Under the pieces are notes generated by a model. That model had not been told where the DNA came from. It did not search any database and saw nothing but the letters and a program-made list of their open reading frames with translations. Shown here one piece after another: positions 43,907 through 54,589 of a DNA stretch of 64,000 nt; position 1 is the first letter of the stretch; each line of letters starts with the position of its first letter. The stretch spans positions 21,136,017-21,200,016 of the forward strand of contig NC_065919.1 of NCBI RefSeq assembly GCF_024586455.1, given 5' to 3'. The position numbers and the translations under genes were made by a program. This stretch comes from Bactrocera neohumeralis (Eukaryota > Arthropoda > Insecta > Diptera > Tephritidae).

Positions 43907-44450
43907 ATGGGTTGTCATATATGTAAGTCATGCGGTATTTTTTTTGAATTTTTTTTTTATTGAAATTGAAATGAATTTTTGATGACTCATGCCCAGCTCT
44001 TGACCGATACTACAGCTGCTACTATGCCGGTCTTTTTCGACCAATTCAGCGATTTTATGGCAATTTTCGACGACAGGCCTACCGGAGCGTGGCGCATCTT
44101 CGACCACCTCTACACCAGAACGAAAACGTTGAAACCATGGTTGTGCGGTAGAAATGGAAACTTTATCGGGTCCATAAACTGCACCAATTTTATTGGCGGC
44201 TTGAGATGCATTTTTGCCTTTATCGTAGTAGTATTGTAAAATACGCCGTACTTTTTCTTTATTTTGCTCCATGTTTGCGACGCTATAACTCACGAACGAC
44301 TTAAAAGAAACGACAATCAATCAAACACGTGTTAGCGCGTGAAATGAGCTTTCCAAAAAGGTATAACATGACCCGATGCGACGAATAAAACTAGAACTAC
44401 GCGCTTTCAGCGCCAACTAGCGAAAATGCCGCAAGACTTTTTTGACAACC
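43907..44450 (-). mobile_element. Deleted mellifera-type mariner derivative, copy 3
   Basis: 544 bp with TA at 43905-43906 and 44451-44452. Same ends and same deletion junction as copies 1 and 2. A 130-codon minus-strand frame from 44320 stays open through the HTH region (GKNASQAANKIGAVYGPD, QPWFQRFRSG) and ends in GMSHQKFISIS and the terminal repeat. It begins 27 bp after the end of the near full-length mariner. Confidence 0.9.
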
Positions 44451-44499
44451 TAATATAAACACAAGAAAAATATTAATTCTTTTGATTTGAAGACAAAAA

Positions 44500-44990
44500 A
44501 AAGTTTTGGTACAAAAACGAAAGGGAATTAAAGTTTGTGCTTTTTACTACGTAATTGGTGTCAGACTTTGTAATTTTGGCTCATTCAATTTCTAAAGCGG
44601 CTTTTAAGTTATCCTTGGACGAAATACTATGTGTTTTCGAAACCTTTTTTTCTATCAAATTCTATATATGCTCCGTAGGATTAATGTCGGGTGTTTGCGT
44701 TGGTGTTTGAAGTTGCTTGCAGTTATAAAGAAGCCATTCGTGTACTAGATGGGACATGTGTTTTGGGTTGTTATTATGTTGAAATGTTGAAAAAGAAATT
44801 GGCTGCTGTCGAGTCGCAGTTTTTGCACGTTTGGACGCAAATTTTGCTTCCGAATATTCAGATATATATACTTGTCTATTTTATCTGTTCAAACTCCAAT
44901 TAAGCCAGAACCAGATGCAGCCATACACCCCTAAACTAAGATGTTTCCAACACCATGTTTCACTGTAGGTATTAAGTATATAAAGTTTTT
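44500..44990 (-). mobile_element. Tc1-like transposase fragment
   Basis: Minus strand: KHGVGNILV and GCMAASGSGLIGV (44960-44890), then in other frames FQHFNIITTQN/NNPKHMSHLVHEWLL (44790-44740), TPTQTPDINPTEHI (44690) and SSKDNLKAALEIEWAKI (44620-44575). These are the GGGSxMVWGC, QDNxPKHT, SPDLNPIEHLW and C-terminal blocks of a Tc1 family transposase. Frames shift repeatedly and no termini are seen. It differs from the Tc1-like element at 32.0 kb. Confidence 0.75.
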
Positions 44991-45002
44991 TTTTACCTTG
45001 AA

Positions 45003-45062
45003 ACCCTAACTCTTACCTTATGGCTGCGAAGGGTATTATAGCTTTTTTGCAGCTGTTGACAT
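45003..45062 (+). repeat. Repeat family A, 3' end fragment
   Basis: GCGAAGGGTATTATAGCTTT followed by GCAGCTGTTGACATG-type text, matching the end of family A. Confidence 0.4.
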
Positions 45063-46670
45063 GTTTGCGCTTCTTCTTAAAGTTTAGGCGTTTATTAATA
45101 TAAATCAGGTGCAGACTTGGAACCTTAGTATGAGAGAGAAGTCCTGAGTTATAATAAAATAAAATTTCTGAGGATCAATTCTAACCCTCATGTGTCAGGA
45201 AAGTGCCTGAAACCAAGCACAAAACTACTTAGATGATCAATTTCTAATCCAAATAGTTCGCTTGAATGGCTAAGATATAAATCCCAAATGTTTTAACTTT
45301 ACCATAGATGCGTAAGAAATAAACAAACAGCTTTGACAACTGGAATTAAACTAGAAGAATTTTGTTCACACTGCATATTGTAAGGAAACAGTAAACTTTT
45401 CAAACTTGAAACTAATTAATCCTTAAAATAAATTTAAAATATTTCAAACATGCCAGAAAACCTACCGGGATATGTCAGAGCTATAGAAACATTAAATTTT
45501 CAATGAGGTTTATCAATTCCATTTAAACTTTGATAGACTTCAAACAGCAGGTCACTGCAGATAAAACACGATAACAATTAATTTGTCTTAGTCAGCGTGA
45601 CTATATTCAATTGCATACATACATATAACTTCTTTAGGATACGTTTTGAAAATCTCATTCCTAATTTTGCCATCTGGTGGCTTTCATTAAAGTTTCATTG
45701 CAAATTAATGTTAATTAAAATGTTGTATATTTTTGGATATTTCGGCTTTACTTTCATCCATAAGGATTGAACAGCTGTTCTCTCAACTTTGTTAATTATT
45801 ATTATATTTTTTTTGTAAAAACGCGCAATGTGAAAAGGTGTCAAAGAAATTTAATTAGCATGAACGTCACAAATAAAATCAAGTGTTTCATTTTTGCTGT
45901 AGTATCCGAAATTAATACCATTTAAATGGATACAGTTTTGTGACAAAGTGTTTTCAATTTAATTAAGCTCTTGCTGAATGCATTCAAAGTTCGATTCCGT
46001 AGTAGGTTTTGGTTGCTCCTTAGAGCTTACATCTAGAACTAATGTTTATTAAATGGCAACTCTTGAAAAGTGTTTTAGCCCACTTTGGCTAGTAATTTTT
46101 TTTTTTTGTAATTGGCTATATTTAAAAATCAAATTCTCACAACACCTGGACTTTTATAGAATACTCTAAAGCAAATGAAATTGATATCTTTTGGGAGAAA
46201 ATTATGATTAAATTACTGTACTGTACTGAAGTTGAAGTAGTTCAATTTCAACGAAATATTTTCTAATATTTATTTTGAACATAGAAACCCAATCAATTTT
46301 ATATGGCTTGAGTTTACCAAATAACAGTTAAGCGTAAAAAATTGTCTTTATTTGGAACATTGTTTTTTCGAAAACTGAAAATTTATACAGTTTTGGTTTT
46401 TCAAACATTTTTGACCTGTGCAGAAGCCTTTGCAAATGGTAAAAAGTGAAAGACATTCATAGTAACAGGTCAATTGCATATTCACTGGCCTGACAGATGG
46501 TTCGCGCTATTACAATTAAATCCATGCGAATATTATTCCATCAATTTATATGCGGACCTTCGGAAGGATAGGGCAGGGTAGGGGGATAGAACGCGCGTAT
46601 AAATTTGACAGCTGTCATATTATTAGTTCGTAAATTATATCCTTTTTAGCGAAGCAACTATTGTTATTAT
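45063..46670. other. Unique AT-rich sequence
   Basis: No coding exon, RNA gene or repeat recognised. A purine-rich GGGCAGGGTAGGGGG run lies at about 46570-46584, just before the next mariner. Confidence 0.4.
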
Positions 46671-47082
46671 GAAACATGGATAGAATGAAGTCTCACATGT
46701 TGATAAAATATTGCTTTTTGAAGGGAAAAAATACAGTTCAAGCAAACATTTTTATTCACTTCTTTGAAAAGGGAAGGATCATCAACAGCGACTATTACAT
46801 AGCATTACTGGATCGTTCGAAGAACGAAATCGCTGCAAAACGGCCGTATTTGAAGAAAATGAAAGTGCTATTTCGCCAAGGCCATGTCACAGTGAAAACG
46901 TATAAATCCAAATTGGGCTTCGAATTGCTTCCGCATCCATCATATTCTCCAGATCTGTCCACCAGTGATTACCTGTTCTCAGGTCCAAAAGAATGCTCGC
47001 TGAAAAAATGTTCATTGGATGAAGAGGTGATAGCGAAACTGAGGCCTATTTTGAAGCAATTGACAAATTGCACTACAACAAG
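46671..47082 (+). mobile_element. Mariner, internally deleted, single open frame
   Basis: An uninterrupted 143-codon frame from ATG 46676: HMLIKYCFLKGKNTVQAN (first HTH helices), joined directly to FFEKGRIINSDYYIALLDR and EIAAKRPYLKKMKVLFRQGH, then LGFELLPHPSYSPDLSTSDY with the third Asp, and a C-terminal tail. About 130 residues, including the first Asp, are deleted, and the second catalytic Asp is Gly (RQGH for HQDN). The frame then runs into family D sequence. Confidence 0.85.
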
Positions 47083-47230
47083 TAAGGAAGAGCTATGTCC
47101 GGGATAACCGAACATTTCATACTCTTGTAACTAACTATGATTAAAGCCAGGGAAGTATCTTCAGGTGCATATGACTTGTTAGTTATATGAGGACTAGAGA
47201 TAGTTTTCAATCGATGGAAGTGGTGTGTTT
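47083..47230 (+). repeat. Repeat family D, head fragment
   Basis: AGTAAGGAAGAGCTATGTCC, then ACCGAACATTTCATACTC and GATTAAAGCCAGGGAAGTAT match the head at 50716 and the head of family C. Abuts the mariner without a clean spacer. Confidence 0.75.
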
Positions 47231-47274
47231 CGGTGGCACCAGGCCTTTTTGAAGGGCTGGGCAGAGGTCGCTGA

Positions 47275-47697
47275 TAAATGAGCAAATCCAAAGTGAAAAC
47301 GATGCTCATTTTCTTTTTTAACGTCAAAGGCATTGTCCACAATGAATTTGTTCCTTTGGACAAACCGTCAACGCAAAGTTATACGCGGAAGACATCAAGA
47401 GACTCAAACGAATGGTCAATATGGTTGCAACACGACAACGCTCTGGCTCACACCGCTTTTCTTGTGAACAGTTACCTAAACAAGGCCGGCATTTCAATGC
47501 TTCCTCAGCCACCCTGCAGCCCAGATGTCCTTTGGACATTTTTGTTTCCTTGCTTGAAAAGTTCGATGAAAGAGGTCCAAGCAGTATGCAACTCGGCTCT
47601 CAAGACTACTCTAGAGAATGCCTTCCGTAACGCCTTCAATGCTTGGAAATGGCGCTGGCAGCGCTTCATCGCCGCAGAAGGGGCCTATTTTTAAAGT
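47275..47697 (+). mobile_element. Mariner (DD34D), catalytic half only
   Basis: The + frame from about 47278: SKVKTMLIFFFNVKGIVHNE, FVPLDKPSTQ, a short deletion, LQHDNALAHTAFLVNSYLNK (second Asp), LPQPPCSPDVLWTFLFP (third Asp lost) and AFRNAFNAWKWRWQRFIAAE then GAYF before the stop. It has no HTH region or first Asp. A different mariner lineage from the neighbour at 46.7 kb. Confidence 0.85.
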
Positions 47698-47744
47698 TTT
47701 TAAAGAATTGTAACGATTTTAATTATATTAATTACTTCTTGATT

Positions 47745-48975
47745 TGTGTACTGGAAAGTGAAAGAGTCAAATAGAATTAAAAATTGTGCTATATGGGAAG
47801 TAGTCCGAACTGTATATATACGCTTTATTTTATTGGGTCGGTCGGTGACTTTGGCACAACGTGAATTTCGTCGCAGATTTCCTAGCCGTCCGACACCTAC
47901 TGGTGAAACAAGTGCGACATTTAGCCGCTTGCTTCGACTGGTACTAGCACAACACGAGTAGCTGCCAGGCGTGGCAGACCCCTGAGTAGCCGTTCAGCAG
48001 AGAATATTGCTGCTGTTGCCGAGGATGTCATGGAAGCGCCGTCGACATCGACCAGACGACGTGCCATGCAAATGGATATCAGTCGACGGTGTTTACAGCG
48101 AATTTTTGTACAAGATTTGAAGATGTTTTCGTACAAAGTCCAGACGGTGCATCAGCTGTTAGCTGCTGACCGCCAATCGCGTCTAACATACGCTCAAGCC
48201 ATCCTTAATCACCACCAAGAGGAAGATGATTTTTCATCAAAAATAATCATGAGTGATGAGGCCCATTTCCATCTTAGCGGGTACGTAAATAAGCAAAATT
48301 TACACTTCTGTGACACTGAAAATCCGCGTGTAACCCACGAAGAGCCATTACGACCACTAAAAGTCATTGTATGGTGTGCTGTTTTTGCTAGAGGAGTCAT
48401 CGGACTTTTTTTCTTCGAAGACGTCGTGGGCCAAACGGTTACTGTGAGTGGTGAGCGCTACAGAGCAATGATCAACGAGTTCTTTTTGCCTCAACTTGAT
48501 GAATGGGGATTGGAAAACATGTGGTTCCAACGGGACGGTGCAACAACACACACTGCACGTGCCACAAGCGATATGCTGAAAGATGCATTCGCATTCGCCG
48601 TTTTGGCGATTTGCACTGGCCAGAAAGATCGCCGGATTTGACCGCTCCAGACTTCTTTTTGTGGGGCTTTGTGAAGTCGTGGGCTTATGTCAAAAAGCCT
48701 CAGACTCTTGCAGCTCTTAAAAACAATATCCGTCAAGAATGTGAGGACCTAACGCCGGAAGTTCTGGCCAAAGTGATGGAAAATGCTATAAAAAGGGCTC
48801 AAATGACAATCAACTGTGGCGGCAGCCATTTACATGATATCATACTATCGACATCTTGTAGAAAAATTTAAAAGATAAAATAAAAATAATCCACAAGCAG
48901 AATCAAAGTTTTTAACTTTTTTTTTTTAATTACAGCCATAAAACATCGGAAGGTTATTTTTGCGCCACCTTGTAC
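47745..48975 (+). mobile_element. DDE_3-type (IS630/Tc1/mariner superfamily) transposon, pseudogene
   Basis: The + strand runs from an HTH remnant (LAQREFRRRFPSRPTP, 47850) through SRRCLQRIFVQDLKMFSYKV (48080), IMSDEAHFHLSG (first Asp, 48245), VNKQN, ENPRVTHE, VIVWCAVFARGVIGLFFFED (48365), MWFQRDGATTHTARATS (second Asp, 48534) and, after a frameshift near 48590, RFGDLHWPERSPDLTAPDFF (third acidic residue Asp at 48650) to HLHDIIL (48840). The spacing of the last two acids, about 37-38 codons, differs from the 34 of mariner. A GGTGGCGCAAAAATAACC-like terminal word occurs in inverse at 48951-48970; no matching left end was found. The large frame of 203 codons (48030-48641) is the best preserved transposase frame in the window. 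Confidence 0.85.
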
Positions 48976-50190
48976 TTGTATAATAAATGATTATATTGCA
49001 TTTTCCGGATATATTAATTGAGTTGCAGTGCATTTTTTTAAAAGCAGCCACTTTCTTGCTGTAAACCCGATGTTAATGAGTTGGTTATGAAAAATACAAC
49101 GAAATATTAAATTAACTTTTCAAATTTTCTTCGGAACTAAATTTTCAGAATCCAGTCGGCCAATGCAAAAATCAAATTATTTTTACTGCTTCTTTAAAAA
49201 ACAAAAAAAAAAATAAATAAAATAAAGTAAAATCTAAAAAAAAGTACAGTCATTCTCTAAAAACAAAACTCAAAACAATTCATGATTTTGCAGTCAAACC
49301 GATTTTAATAAAATTGTATCTCTAATTACCGGCATAGTTTTAAGGTTTTGCCGCTAGTCCGAAGATTAAGTATTTCAAGTCGCCTGCATTCATATTATCT
49401 TTTCTTTCAAATATATAAAAAATTATTATATTATTATTTTTATTTCCTTAATGAAACTATTTTCCCCAAAGTGCAACTTATTTTGACAACCAGCGCAAGC
49501 CGGCTTTCAACGTTCAATTATTAAGCACTTTCTTTCAAGCAAATCTATTACCGTCCTCACCACTTCTGCGCTGTTGTTGTCTTAACAGCTTAATTGTTGT
49601 ATTTATGTATGTGTGTGTGTGCGTAAGTTGTATGTGCTTCTCATTGCCACTGCTGTCGCTCTGTCGTGTGCGTTTCTCTTATAACTCCATTCACTTTGTT
49701 GTCACCTTTGTTGCTGTTGCCTGTTGTGGGGCATACCTCATGCCACATTTTAGTATGAAAAAAAATGTGAATGGTGTTTATGCTTTATGTCCACTAAACA
49801 TTGCCGCTCATTCGTTGTTGCGCATTTTCTTCGTTGATTTTACGACTTTCGCCAGCGAAGCTTGACGGTCGCCAAAGCCCAGCGGACCAATCGCAGTGCG
49901 TTGACTTGCTGTAAACGCTACGGTACGCTGGAACGTCCACCATTTTTGCTTAATTAATGCTGAAGGCTAAAATAGCGGAGTGTTGGTTTATTAATGTTTT
50001 TGTTGTTGTTTCTTGTTTTTATTACTTTTACTGTTTCGTTTTTTGTGCTTTTTGTTTATGCTTAAGCTTATCAGTGGCTGTAATTTTAAAATGGCGGCTT
50101 GTACAATGTACATGAAGGGGAAAATAAACTAGCAATCGAGTTTGTCGCTTGAGTCTTTCGATTTTAGTATAGTGTAGTGAGAGAGAGGTT
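48976..50190. other. Unique intronic island
   Basis: Non-repetitive sequence: AT-rich to about 49450, then GC-richer with GTGTGTGTGCG near 49610 and TTGTTGTTT runs near 50000-50045. No exon recognised. Confidence 0.4.
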
Positions 50191-50196
50191 CATATT

Positions 50197-50707
50197 TATA
50201 CCCTGAACAGGGTATATTAAGTTTGTCACGAAGTTTGTAACACCCAGAAGGAATCGTCGGAGACCCTATAAAGTATATATATAAATGATCAGTATGTCGA
50301 GCTGAGTCGATTTAGCCATGTCCGTCTGTCTGTCTGTATATATACGAACTAGTCCCTCAGTGTTTAACATATCGTTTTGAAATTTTGCAAACGTCATTTT
50401 CTCTTCAAGAAGCTGCTCATTTGTCGGAACGGCCGATATCGGACCACTATAACATATAGCTGCCATACAAACTGAACTATCGGAATCAAATGCTTGTATG
50501 GAAAACTTACACATTTGACAAGATATATTCACGAAATTTGGTATATATTATTTTCTAAGGCTACAATGTAATCTCCGAAGAAATTGATCAGATCGGTTAA
50601 CTATAGCATATAGCTTCCTTACAAACTGAACAAATAGTTACTAACAGAAATGCACCTGTGAAGGGTATTTAGCTTCGGTGCAACCGAAGTTAACGTTTTT
50701 TCTTGTT
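50197..50707 (+). repeat. Dispersed repeat family A, best preserved copy
   Basis: Starts ATACCCTGAACAGGGTATAT, with an 18-bp self-complementary head, and ends GCTTCGGTGCAACCGAAGTT AACG, a hairpin. In between it carries GTCTGTCTGTCTGT, CATATAGCTGCCATACAAAC and ACGAAATTTGGTATAT. About 510 bp with no ORF of note (a minus frame at 50532-50266 is composition). The terminal hairpin and lack of coding suggest a non-autonomous element. Confidence 0.8.
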
Positions 50708-50715
50708 ATATATGA

Positions 50716-51640
50716 AAATAAGTAAGGAAGAGTTAAGTTCGGGTGCAACCGAAATTTTCATAGTCTTTCAACTTGCTATGATTAAAACCGGGGAAATACC
50801 TTGAATTGTTGGCAATATTGGAAAATTTGCTAATGAATTCAACTTTCAATATTCGACGAAATCATAAGTAATTACTATTTATTTTTGTTTTTTAGTTATT
50901 AGTATTATTATTTAGTTTAATAACTATATTTCATTTCCTGACAGAAAAAATTATATTAAAATCATACTCAAATGAGATCTGTCTTATATGAGCTTCACCG
51001 AAGAGGCTAAATTTAATATATTGATGTACAAAATGACAACCAGAAGATTGTAATTGTTGATATTGTCTAATATATACGGAATAAAGTCAACTGATTGTCT
51101 AAAAATTTTTTTTAAGGGCTTGTGAGGGATAGGTGTATTATCGACCCGATTTTATATATTTTTGGCATTACTACATATATATTAACAGAAACAGATGCTC
51201 TCTGAGTTTCAATAAGGTACCACACATACCGTTAACAATATATAAGGAGTAAGGTCAATAGGAGATTTGAAAGTCCTGATATTAGTTATATGAAACTAAG
51301 GCAAGTTTTCACCCCATTTTACCCAATTTAGGCACAAAGTCGCTTAGTTAGGAGAAAAATACGTTCCCTAAATTTAATTAAGATAATTTACATATTGGCC
51401 GATATATGTGGCATAAATTTAGCCGGAAATTCGAAAAATTTACAATTAGGTATATGAAGGGTAAGGGAAATACTGACCCATTTCTACTGATTTGTGACTA
51501 CGTTATTATCAGGAAAGGATTCTCTTCTAATTTATATTATAAATGTCACGTTTACTGATATTTTCGCCAAAAAGTGAAGGTTGTTCTGTGCGGTCAACAT
51601 ATCCGTTATCTGGGGGATTAAATAGTTATAGTTCGATTTC
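50716..51640 (+). repeat. Dispersed repeat family D, long copy
   Basis: Begins AATAAGTAAGGAAGAGTTAA then GTTCGGGTGCAACCGAA, and continues with the phrases shared with 22040-22460 and 39896-40520. Starts nine bases after the end of the family A copy. Confidence 0.75.
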
Positions 51641-52439
51641 AACAATTTTTAGTCAATATATTAATTTCTTGCAGATTTTTATACTATAAAGTGAATGAAT
51701 CAAATGGATTTTTGGATTGGTTATGTGGAAAGTATTACTGGTTCGATCCATAAGATATGTTCAGATCTTCTGCCAACTAGACCATTATCAAGCACTATTT
51801 CTCTATTTTCAAAATTTTTGGTTGCTATAACCCTTAGCAGTATTTAAGTCTTCGATAACTTCAAGACCTTTACTGAATGATTTATTGTATCCATGATAAA
51901 AATACAGTTCACAAAACTCTTCCGCCATATTTTCAACTATTCCGAAGGTAAAATTCCATAAGAAGTACAAATTTTTGAAGCTTAGGTATTTTATAACTTA
52001 TCCAAGTGGAAAATTTCGTCGGTTTATGGTTCAAAAACATTATCAAAAGTATCAAAATACCTTTCAGCTAAGGTGCAGCCATGCTTATTATCGCTGCATA
52101 CGGAGCCATGATTCCCCTTAGAAAGTCTAGACACTTCAACGGAATACCTTTAGCAGATTTTTCTTCTAGAAACGTTAGTATGGAAACTGAAATTTGGCGT
52201 TTTCTTGATTGTGGAAGATCCCCAATAATAGTAACTTTAGCTTCTATGTATTAAAATCTCACTGCGTTCAGATTAAAAGAGAATTTGATATATGTACATT
52301 TCAGCAGTATACTTTGCCACTCGGATAGAAAAATAATTGTGTACAGGAAAATACCTTCACAGTGTCTTAGAGTCATAGTTATGAGGGCTGAAATATCGAA
52401 ATTGCTGTTCGCCATTTCAATGCAATGGTGACTAAATAA
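51641..52439. other. Unassigned sequence
   Basis: Possibly the decayed 3' part of the adjacent minus-strand non-LTR element. No motif recognised. Confidence 0.35.
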
Positions 52440-53075
52440 AATTTTCAAGCTTTCCAGTTCTAAGAGAACTGAAACATTAGTGTCGTCAAATTTTCCATCG
52501 TAATACTACCACCGAGTTTAGTTTTAAATTTGCCCCTTGTACTTAAAAAGCGAGGGCAATACTATAATATATGCTCAGGGTCTTCAAAGCACTCTGAAGA
52601 AGTTGAACAATTCGGACTAATGTCGTGCTGGAATCTGTAAAGGTGGCTTCTAAAGCACCTATGTTCACTTAGCATTTGGGTTAGGTGGAAGTCCAGGTCG
52701 ATCCACGAATATAAGTCAGGTATCAGTTTGTCGATCCACCGTTCTTTGCGTGAGATTTTCCAATGCTGTTGCCATATTGTTAAGCTTTTGACTCTCTCTT
52801 CTCTTTTAACTCCAAAATACGGCTCAATGTTAATGTCAATGGGCATCATACTGACTATTACTTCAGCAGCGTCACTGGATTCATAATGTTGCCGCATATA
52901 ACACAACCGATCTCATTACCTTTGCAAGTAAAAATCGCCGGCTGGAACGCACGCAGCCTTTATTTGCCATCATTCTTGCTAGGGCATTTAGGATTTTATT
53001 CGCTTTACCTGCAATGTATTCTAGGTGGTCCTTAAATATTTTTCTTTTTCAGTTGTGGCTGTGAATGAATCTATA
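52440..53075 (-). mobile_element. Non-LTR retrotransposon, RT thumb to C-terminus
   Basis: Minus strand: LARMMANKG- and RRFLLAK-like text (52990-52920), MCYMRQHYESSDAAEVIVSM then MPIDIN (52906-52830), KSLTIWQQHWKISRKERWID (52800-52740), LIPDLYSWIDLDFHLTQMLS, EHRCFRSHLYRFQHDISPNC, SECFEDPEHIL (52640-52562) and YCPRFLSTRGKFKTKLGG to about 52480. The Cys-Cys-His-Cys end motif is recognisable as C...DPEH...CPRF. A 114-codon stretch is still open. Same family as 2562-3375. Confidence 0.85.
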
Positions 53076-54560
53076 CTCTATTGAAAAAAAAAACGAATTT
53101 AGTGAGAAACAAACGAATCTTTTACGCCTGAGTTATTAAGAAACGAAATTTGTGTGTTCTATGGCTTTAATGATATTTTCCTTGAAAATATTATGCAGAT
53201 ACTTGGCATAAATCACTCACAATCACATAAATTATGCACTTACAGCTCATTTATATCACTTTACTTGCTGCCAACAGCGCAGCGAGTTCGTGTCTTAAGT
53301 CTTTTATTTGCTTGCCGATATTCAAATAATTTCACGGCATTTAGGGTGAAGCCGAGAGCGGCCATTTTGCACATTTCTAATTTCCACCACACCCACGAAA
53401 CGCCACTCAGCCGCTTAAAACACACAAAGCTACCAAGAAACAACAACAAAAGCATAGATGAAATTTTAGAAAAAAACACACTGCAACAACGGTACATTGC
53501 CCGCAGACAACTGACAGCTGCAACATGCACGCATGCGCTGCCAACAAACATGTGTCCCGTTGCTTTTCTTTGCGGCCACGCTGCAATTGTTTCGCCGCTA
53601 AATCGGCCAAATCGCCGGCAAAACGCCGATAAAACGGTGAATGCGTGTAAAAAGCCGCAGCAACAAAAGCAAAAACAACATGTTGCAAGGCTGCGAAACA
53701 TCAAACGAACTGTAAACGCTAAATGCGCACGAAAAACATTAAATAAAAAGCGGCTAAGCGTTGCATAAAAAGCCGGGCAAAATGAGATAAAACCAAAAAG
53801 CAACAAAAACAAGGCATAAACAACAAAAAGTGTGGCAAAAAATTGGCAAAGCGTCTGCTGCAGGTCAGCGCAGCCAAAGGCAAAACGAATTAGTTCAACT
53901 TGTCTTCGGCTAATTGCCACCGGTTGCAGCGGCGCGAGCGCGTGCATGGCGGTAGCTGCAACACCAGCAACCACAACAACAACAACAAGCACATATATCA
54001 AATCACCCGCAGCTAAAGCGTCGGCACGCATGTTGCAGCAGCGCCAGCAGGCAACCATGTCAGTCATGGGAAAAATTCGAGTGGCGAATAGCGAATTTGC
54101 TTTCATGTGTTGTTGTTCTTGTTTTTGTTTGCTTATTCTACAACTACTGTGTTTTGATTTTGTTGTTTTTGTATTTTTTGTGCGCTAACTTGCAACTTTC
54201 GCACGCAAATTAAGATAATCGAAGCTCTTGCTGCGGCCGCTGCTGTTGCGGCAAATCGCTGCCAATGCCTGTGGCATGCAACAACATTACGCGCAACAGC
54301 AACAGTGGCAAATGTGCTAGCCACACAGCCACAGCAAGCGTGTATGTAGTAGCGTTGTTGGCATTAAAATAACAGTAGCTTCGAAGTGCCAGTGGCCAGC
54401 GAGCAATAAATTGGTAGCAGGCGAATTTCAACGCTGTGGCAACAACGCAGTGTTGTGTTGGTTGTTGGCAGCATTTGATTGAATGGTGGTTGTTGTTGTT
54501 GCTGCTGGTTGAATATGAAAAATGCTAAGTCGTAGCCGATGATATATGTACACATGTATA
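53076..54560. other. GC-richer unique island, open on both strands
   Basis: Non-repetitive sequence from about 53250 with a minus-strand frame of 281 codons (54106-53261) and a + frame of 204 codons (53154-53768) overlapping it. Neither product shows a domain; the minus frame is rich in Cys, Phe, Leu and Val, the + frame in Asn, Lys and Thr. The openness follows a long stretch of CAA/TTG-type triplets in one phase. Could be a conserved non-coding or untranslated exon region. Confidence 0.35.
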
Positions 54561-54589
54561 TAGTATGAGTATGAGAGGTAGTCATAATA

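Noticed and set aside
51725..51745. tRNA B-box-like GGTTCGATCC
   Set aside because: No A box, acceptor stem or clover-leaf could be found around it.
53261..54106. 281-codon minus-strand frame as a protein-coding gene
   Set aside because: The product is compositionally biased, overlaps another long frame on the opposite strand, and has no recognised domain or splice context. Kept only as a finding.
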